Positions 58,081 through 64,000 of a stretch of 64,000 nt of DNA are shown here, in pieces. The notes beneath the pieces are model-generated. The model saw nothing but the letters and a program-made list of their open reading frames with translations. It searched no databases and was not told the DNA's origin. Within the stretch, counting starts at the first letter, position 1, and the number at the start of each line of letters is the position of its first letter. The translations under genes and the position numbers were made by a program. Source of the DNA: Arachis hypogaea (Eukaryota > Streptophyta > Magnoliopsida > Fabales > Fabaceae); NCBI RefSeq assembly GCF_003086295.3, contig NC_092051.1, forward strand, positions 9,416,810-9,480,809, read 5' to 3'.

Positions 58081-60050
58081 TAAATAGATGAAATATCACA
58101 AACAAATAAATGAATAGTAAAAAATTACATAGAACTTAAAAAAAAAAGAAAAAAGGGGTATGTGTCAAGAAAACCAGTAACAGGTTATCACAGTTATGAG
58201 ATGGGAGAGTACCATACATAATAAGCTCTACAATATATTGTAAGCAAAACCATGTAGAAAGGTATTGGGGAGGTTGCTTACTCATTGTCAAAATTCTGTG
58301 CTTTCTAAAAAATTACTGGTAGAAAGAATTGCTGATCCCAAGTCCAAAAAATGAAAAGACAAAGAAAGAAAGACCTTAAAAAATGAGGAAAAAAAATAAT
58401 AGGAGTAAAAGTTAGATTTATGTAATAATTAATAAGAAACTAAACAATCATAAAGAACAGAAACCTCAAATACAAATTTTCGCCCTTAATTGCGGGTTAA
58501 CTCAACAAAATAAGAAGAGAATAGCCGGATATAATATCCTCTGTTATGTTTAATTTAAATTCTTTGAAAGATAAATTTGATTAAAAAGATCACTTGAAAG
58601 AAATAAAAAGTTCATTTTAGGGAAATATTAATAAAAAACTAATCTAACAAAAAAATTTTGGAGATAAATCTAAACATTTACTCCCAAGATTCTCTAGCAA
58701 AGTATAGAATGAATGTTGTTTTTTTTAGGGATGAGTATAGACTATTAAGGAACTAAAATTTTGAAAGTCTTTTAAGTTGAGTAAAATAACACTGTTAAAA
58801 GAGAGTGAGATCAAGAAAGATCAAGAAAGTATAGCTTAGTTGTGAGGTTCACAGTATAGATATGTATTTCCTATATACCCTCCATCCTTAGATATTATGA
58901 GAGACTAATCTGTTACCAAATTCAGCAGCTGACATATTGATGAATTACCTCAGCTTAATCATAGTTACAACTTACAACCATGCTGACTGTGGAAGATGAT
59001 CAATAGGGTGCATATTCTTGATTTCATTTTTTCTTCTTGCATTAAAAATTGTTCAAATAAGATAACAGATTTACTGCAGTATCTAACTGCAGGGGAGGGT
59101 TTAGGTCTCTTGCTTATTGCATTAGGAGTTGACAATTGTTCAAACAAATATGGCTTATTCTCTCAACCACAATCTTCTGGTGTGATGGTGTTAGCTGCTA
59201 TACTCCAGTGTGTCCCAGTAAGCCAATTTTGCCTTAGCCTTTTCAATAATCATATAGGAGATTCTAGATCAAGTGATGTTAATATTAACTCCACATTTTT
59301 CCATGTTTAGGTTCTAATTAAACAGGGCAAGCGCTGTCAGGGAGACAAGATTTTTTTAGTTTTCGAGCAATGATAAATGTGTTAGAATCCTGCGAGTTTT
59401 CCTGCAGTTAAATATTGCAGTAACCATTAAATGCATGAGTGGTTCATTCTACGGTTTGAACTCACTCTTCTCACTTTAGCATCTCATCCTAGATTGGGGT
59501 GAGCTTGGTTTCTGACTTCTAATTATTTAACTTCAAAGGAATTACAATGTTACCTTATTTATGTGCTGAAAAAGGTTAATGAAATTCTGCTGAAATAAAA
59601 TGTTAACTTCTTCTAGCAAGAATGTTTTTACAAAATACCAAGGTCTAAAGCACACTTAACGGACCAGCAAAACAGCAGTTGAAAAATAAATTACCAACGT
59701 TCAATGGTCACTTGGAAGAGTCAATTTTACAAAGTCCTAGTTCTTGTAAAAAATGGCTTCATTACATATGTATTCTCAATATACCATTCATCCTTTATCT
59801 TTAAAGCATTATGTGAATTTCAACCTTTTCAACCCCCACCCTTCCAATTTAACTTCCCTACCAGGTAATGCATTCTTTTATGAACTGGTGCTGAGATCGT
59901 GCATTATTAGATATGCATTCTTGTGTAGCACAGAATGATCAATTCTACTACTTACAAAGCCTAACGAGGAATAGTACAACGATAATAAATCAAGATCATC
60001 ATATTCATATATAATAAGAAAGTTGAAAGAAAAAAAACCTTGTTTGGAGT
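58081..60050. other. AT-rich spacer
   Basis: No recognised gene. Short ORFs at 58996-59310 and 59753-59938 lack family features. It may contain introns or 3' sequence of the minus-strand locus to the right. Confidence 0.4.
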
Positions 60051-61223
60051 GTGCTCTAGAAGCTTCTATGCCGCAAATTATTTTGCAATTATTATCAACA
60101 GCGCAAACAACAACACCCTTTGGCAATTTCCATGCACAATACTTAGCAATCGACACCAAACGAAGTCGCTTCCTGCAACAGAACCGGGTTTGTTGATGAG
60201 GTTCTAATCAACAATGTCTCTTAAAAGATTGAATTACAATCTTCTAATTAATCTAACTCAATTATCTATCTAGCCAATCACAACTCACGTGTTCAGTTGG
60301 TTAAAATTATGATAGGAGCAGAATAATGAGTAGCCAGCTGAGCTTGCTCACATGGGACCAAGTCAGATGAATCAAATCCATAACCCAATCAATGCAGCAG
60401 TTAACCCCAATTAATAGAAGATTCGGACAAATTCTTGTTTGAAATTCCGAACCAAAAGTGAAAACACGAAGGAAAGCTTAAGGTGTTAGAACTAACCAGG
60501 GACAGGAAGAGGCCGCGATAGCTTAGGATGGCGAATGGTGGAGGGTGGCTCGACATTTTCGTGCACGACGGGCAGAGGACCCAGGATCGGCAGCACCTTC
60601 GCAGTGGAGCAGCGACGGCAGCAGAGTTCGCGCGCTTTCAAGGACTCTTCGCGGGGTTCTGCTTAATTTGGGCAAGAATGAATTAGAATTTATAGGAGAA
60701 ATTAAAAAGGGGTAAAGGAGAAATTGAGTTAACAAATCCTCACCTGGTAGCGTTTTGAGATGCAATCGCCGCTAATTTGTGGCACGCGAAGGAGTCCTGC
60801 CTTCACAACCTTGTTTTGGAATAGCAACAATAGGTGTGCTTCGCGGGCTACCAATCACTCTTCGCGGGTTTTCTGCAAATTTGGGGGAAATCAACTCAAG
60901 GTTATAGGAAAAAAAAGGGGGCAAAACAAAAATTGATTTAAGATTGGATCCTCACCTAGCGGCGTTTTGTGATGGAGTCGCCGCTGATGATAAGGCACGC
61001 GAAGGAGTTCTTCTTCCCCAGCATGTTCTGCGGTGGCGAAGTGTGTGGCTTCCAAATCTTCGCTGCTATTTACCGTGCCTGGCATTTTGCGATGCAATCG
61101 CCGCTGATTCGTGGCACGCGAAGGAGTCCGCGCTTCAGAAGCTTGTTTTGCGGCGGCTCTGTGTGAGGCCCCCAATTCTTCGCCACGATGCTCCGCCTCT
61201 GTTGTAGTGTGTTTATGCTTCAA
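60051..61223 (-). other. unidentified minus-strand locus with repeated exon-like units
   Basis: Splice-bounded, GC-rich blocks on the minus strand: A about 61223-60957 (ends CGCTAG|GTGAGG), B about 60873-60743 (TTTGCAG| ... CTACCAG|GTGAGG), C about 60660-60499 (AAGCAG| ... GTCCCTG|GTTAG), D about 60176-60051 (TTGCAG| ... CAAACAAG|GT). A and B both end with a unit containing TCCTTCGCGTGCC...GGCGAxT...CATCxCAAAACGC, and A contains it twice. C and D join to an open reading: ...VLPILGPLPVVHENVEPPS... then KRLRLVSIAKYCAWKLPKGV and CAVDNNCKIICGIEASRAH. I do not recognise the protein. It could be a lineage-specific gene, a long 5' leader with duplicated exons, or the inside of a transposon. Confidence 0.4.
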
Positions 61224-61491
61224 ACTTTCAACATTGGTTGCAAAAGCTTTTAACCTTATTATCTGTCACTTCAATGCAAATAGACAGATCTAGATGAGAA
61301 TGTCTTAAAACTTTGAGTTCTTGATGAAATAAAATAAACCCATTTTTTGTACTTAATTTGATTTTAAAAGTTAATGAAATGGAATAAAGGCGTGATAAAA
61401 CCAGCAAAGACAAATAAAATATACATATATAGTTTTAAGAGTATGAAGTTGATAAAATTATATAAACATAAATTGGTATGCATGCATTATT

Positions 61492-61584
61492 ATTATTTTT
61501 TTTTACCAATGATAGGAGACTCGAACTCACAATCTCTTAATTGAGTATGAAAAGATTATGTCATTTGAGCTATAACTCATTGGC
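61492..61584 (-). mobile_element. tRNA-derived SINE with 18-bp target duplication
   Basis: The minus strand starts GCCAATGAGTTATAGCTCAAATG (A-box-like TAGCTCAAATG), contains GAGTTCGAGTC (B-box-like), and ends in poly(A) followed by AAT repeats. Flanking direct repeats TGGTATG[C/T]ATGCATTATT lie at 61474-61491 and 61585-61602 (17 of 18 identical), as made by LINE-driven insertion. A tRNA gene is excluded: no cloverleaf. Confidence 0.8.
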
Positions 61585-61602
61585 TGGTATGTATGCATTA
61601 TT

Positions 61603-62205
61603 TGCCTTTTTTTTTTTGTGTTTTGATTTATTTTTCAATCACATTATGATTATAACAACTAACTGATGGAGAATGTGAGCTAAGAAGAAAAATTATTATT
61701 GATTTATTTATTTTATTATTTTTTTAGATAAATATTTATTTTATTATTAATAATATGAAAACGGGAAACGTGGGAAACGTGGGAAACGTGTGATAATTTT
61801 TCTTATTATTTTATCCTCCATGGAGCAAACGTGGGATTTGGATTATTTTGTTATTCTTATTTGAAAGCGTTTTCAAATAAGCTGTATTATTTATTTAAAA
61901 GTATATTTTTATACTAATTTATGGTTTGTACTTTGTAATTAAAATATAAATAAAAACATAATGGTAGGTAATTTTTTGTTTCATAAATGTTTTATTATTT
62001 TCTATTATAAAAAATTTGATTATTTAGGTGAATGATTATTTTATTAAAAAATTATAAAAGATATATAAATATATACATAATAATTAATTGGCGGTGAATT
62101 TTAATGTTCATTGTAGAATATTTTCGTTAAAAAAGTATGCATTTACCTAGATTGATTTTTTTTTTTTTGGTGACTACCTAGATTGATTTGTGTTTCTATT
62201 TTTAA
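61603..62205. other. AT-rich spacer
   Basis: A small triple repeat 'cgtgggaaa' (61768-61789) is present; otherwise nothing is recognised. Confidence 0.4.
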
Positions 62206-62214
62206 TATTTTTTA

Positions 62215-62728
62215 GGATAAAGTATCATTTTAATTTTTAATGTTTGGACTAAATTCTAATTTGATCTCTAACGTTTCAAACGTTCTATTAACGAGTTAAA
62301 TGTTGTCTTATTATTAAATTTGACATGAATAATTAACATATTAAAGATGCAAGAACGTTCGATTTCAGTATGTAAGTAAAATCGACCCTCTAACGATCAC
62401 CAATATAAATTATTTTCCTTAAATTTTGGAGCGGTGATAATTGATTACTAAGGTTTGAGGTTTTATATGAAAAGGTGAATAAAAAAAAAGTGTTACAAGA
62501 TAATTTTGGTTATATTTTTCTAACACGCGAATAATAAAAAGATATGACTTAACTAAAAATATTGTTAACGTTCACAATAGTCACTCCATTAATTATTCAT
62601 ATTAAATTTAAAAATGGGACAACATTGAATCCGTTTAAAACTTTTGAGACTAAAATAAATCGTCTGAAATGTTAAAAAGTACATTAGAATTTAGCCCAAA
62701 TATTAGGAACTAAAATAGTATTTTACTC
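62215..62728. mobile_element. MULE-type MITE, GGGTAAAGTA family
   Basis: 514 bp, left GGATAAAGTA, right TATTTTACTC. The arms pair over about 150 bp. The flanking 9-mers TATTTTTTA (62206-62214) and TATTTTCTA (62729-62737) match at 8 of 9. No ORF. Confidence 0.8.
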
Positions 62729-62834
62729 TATTTTCTATGTTTTAAGAATTTATAAATAAAATAAAAACAGTAAAAAAAAATCTTTTTTCAAAATAATAAG
62801 CACCAAAAAACAAAAATCCAATTAGATCTATCCA

Positions 62835-63310
62835 TATTACAAGAAAATCAGTTTTTTGTCATGCTTTTAAAGCGTGCCGAAAAGTGCAAAAAAGCGTGTT
62901 GATAGCTTTTTGCTACGCTTTTTAAACTATCGGTACGCTTTTGAAAGGGTCACATCTGCGACTGTGCCGGTTTCTCTATTATCACGCTTTTGTCGATCTA
63001 TTGACACGCTTTCTTTTTTGCCACGCTTTCATCTATTGCCACACTTAAAAACGTAGCCGTATGTATAACCCTATAGCTACGCTTTAAACGCGTACCGAAA
63101 AGTGTACATATAGCCACGCTTTTGAACTGTGCCTGGAAGGTTGGTTTTGGGTACGCTTCAAAAGCGTGCTGATAGAGAAAGATATGGCTACGGTTTTTAA
63201 GCTTGCCAATAGGGTGATATATAGCTACGCTTAATAAGCATAGCTATTGATGACTACAAGAAGATATGGCTACGCTTATAAAGCGTGCCAATAGCTACAT
63301 AAACCCTTAA
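62835..63310 (+). mobile_element. terminal region of a second CACTA element
   Basis: TATTACAAGAAAA at 62835 differs from the usual CACTACAAGAAAA by two C-to-T changes. It is followed by more than a dozen subterminal motifs of the form TACGCTTTTAAAGCGTGCC in both orientations up to about 63290, including GACTACAAGAAGATATGG near 63256. Dense short inverted subterminal repeats are typical of CACTA ends. The element runs off the right edge of the window. Confidence 0.7.
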
Positions 63311-63539
63311 ACCCTTCACAAGGCCACTCCATACTACTTTTAACATTGTGGAAGCCAACATTATCAACATTAAATAACTAATCATTATGCAAAAACTAAA
63401 TCATGTTATTAAAAAAAATTTATATAAAAATACAAACATAAACTGGGCATAGGAAAATTAAAAAAATAAAAAAAAAGAAAACAAATTCTAACTTTGCAAA
63501 GTAAAATTTACAACATCTAAAACACACTATTGAAATAAT
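63311..63539. other. spacer inside the CACTA element
   Basis: AT-rich sequence between the subterminal repeats and the AAA-ATPase fragment. No feature. Confidence 0.4.
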
Positions 63540-63945
63540 GCTAGACATTAAAATGTTAATAAAGTTGGCTCCAGCCTCGGTTGCTATAGCCTTTGCAAGC
63601 ATTGTCTTTCTAGTATCGGGGGGCCAAAGAGCAATATTCCCTTGCAAGGCTACACCAAAGTAATTGCAATGAAATGCTATAATACAGGTCAAAATCTGCT
63701 TGAAAATGGACGACATACAAAAGTGTAATATTGACAGTAAAGGAAGTCTCCACCTTAGCCAATTGTCCTTTGCTAAAGAGTTCAGGTCTTTGTGGAGGAA
63801 GCATGTCCAACTCCTTTAAGGTGTTCTTCCATTTTCTAAAGCCCCAATATCATCAAAAGTGACCCCAATATCACTTGGAGGAATCACATCAGCAAGTAGT
63901 TTTTCTCAAATTCATTCTCAGTAACCATATCTTGAGCAAAATGGG
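63540..63945 (-). pseudogene. AAA-ATPase (spastin/At1g64110-like) fragment carried by the CACTA element
   Basis: On the minus strand the first exon (about 63945-63745) reads ENEFEKN, then VIPPSDIGVTFDDIGALE and, after a frame change, MLPPQRPELFSKGQLAK. An intron (about 63744-63656, GTGGAGAC to GGTGTAG) follows. The second exon (about 63655-63540) reads CKGILLFG and TMLAKAIATEAGANFINI. This is the linker and Walker A region of plant mitochondrial/ER-type AAA ATPases of the At1g64110 group. The Walker A loop is damaged by a one-base loss and substitutions, and the tail of the domain is absent. The natural intron is kept, so it was captured from DNA and not from mRNA. Confidence 0.8.
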
Positions 63946-64000
63946 GAGGAAAAAAAGAAAAACAACAATAAATATTAAGAATTGAAGAATACTCCCCATA

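Noticed and set aside
61497..61584. Possible tRNA gene from the A and B box-like motifs
   Set aside because: No cloverleaf can be drawn and it has a poly(A) tail plus an 18-bp target duplication; it is a SINE.
1..64000. CRISPR arrays, prokaryotic operons, riboswitches
   Set aside because: The sequence is plant nuclear DNA; the only regular short repeats are microsatellites, CACTA subterminal repeats and LTR palindromes.

Overview
This is nuclear DNA from a flowering plant, most likely a legume and plausibly peanut (Arachis). The reasons are the split plant genes with GT-AG introns, the very AT-rich spacers, and a dense load of Sirevirus, MULE, CACTA, hAT, LINE, SINE and MITE sequence of a style I associate with Arachis; the genus is an inference. 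Only three host genes look intact: a mitochondrial-type PPR protein on the minus strand (3993-6485), an intronless four-EF-hand calmodulin-like protein on the minus strand (10305-10781), and a five-exon F-box protein on the plus strand (29119 to about 39783). The third is unusual because an 8.4 kb intron separates its exons 3 and 4.

Layout. 1-3143: low-complexity DNA and two MULE-type MITEs with perfect 9-bp target duplications. 3993-7090: the PPR gene and its 5' leader. 7.1-10.3 kb: AT-rich spacer. 10.3-10.8 kb: the calmodulin-like gene. 11.7-14.8 kb: three terminal-inverted-repeat elements. 14817-27516: a complete 12.7 kb Ty1-copia Sirevirus with two roughly 2 kb LTRs, flanked by CGGGA. Its gag and pol are broken, a 0.9 kb hAT element (itself carrying a MITE) sits inside the integrase, and its 470-residue env-like ORF is still open. 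The Sirevirus sits inside an older MITE.

29.1-39.8 kb: the F-box gene. Its giant intron holds minus-strand fragments of four unrelated genes (receptor-like kinase, ABCC transporter, TOPLESS-type corepressor, type-B response regulator), a hAT element with a perfect 8-bp duplication, a frameshifted second F-box gene, and a large TIR element. 39.8-42.1 kb: a gutted LINE with a hAT MITE inside. 42.6 kb: a probable short copia solo LTR.

45.2-52.9 kb: a decayed MULE. Its transposase is split by a 3262-bp solo LTR (TSD ATTGT), and the tail of a plant-mobile-domain-type gene converges on it. 53.9-58.1 kb: a ureide-pathway (TTL/OHCU decarboxylase) fragment and a decayed CACTA (TNP2) transposase. 60.0-61.2 kb: an unrecognised locus with repeated exon-like units. 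61.5 kb: a tRNA-derived SINE with an 18-bp duplication. 62.2 kb: another 9-bp-TSD MITE. 62.8-64 kb: one end of a second CACTA element carrying a broken AAA-ATPase fragment.

The host genes do not form a pathway. The main story is layered transposition and gene-fragment capture around three ordinary genes. I saw no tRNA or rRNA gene and no CRISPR array.
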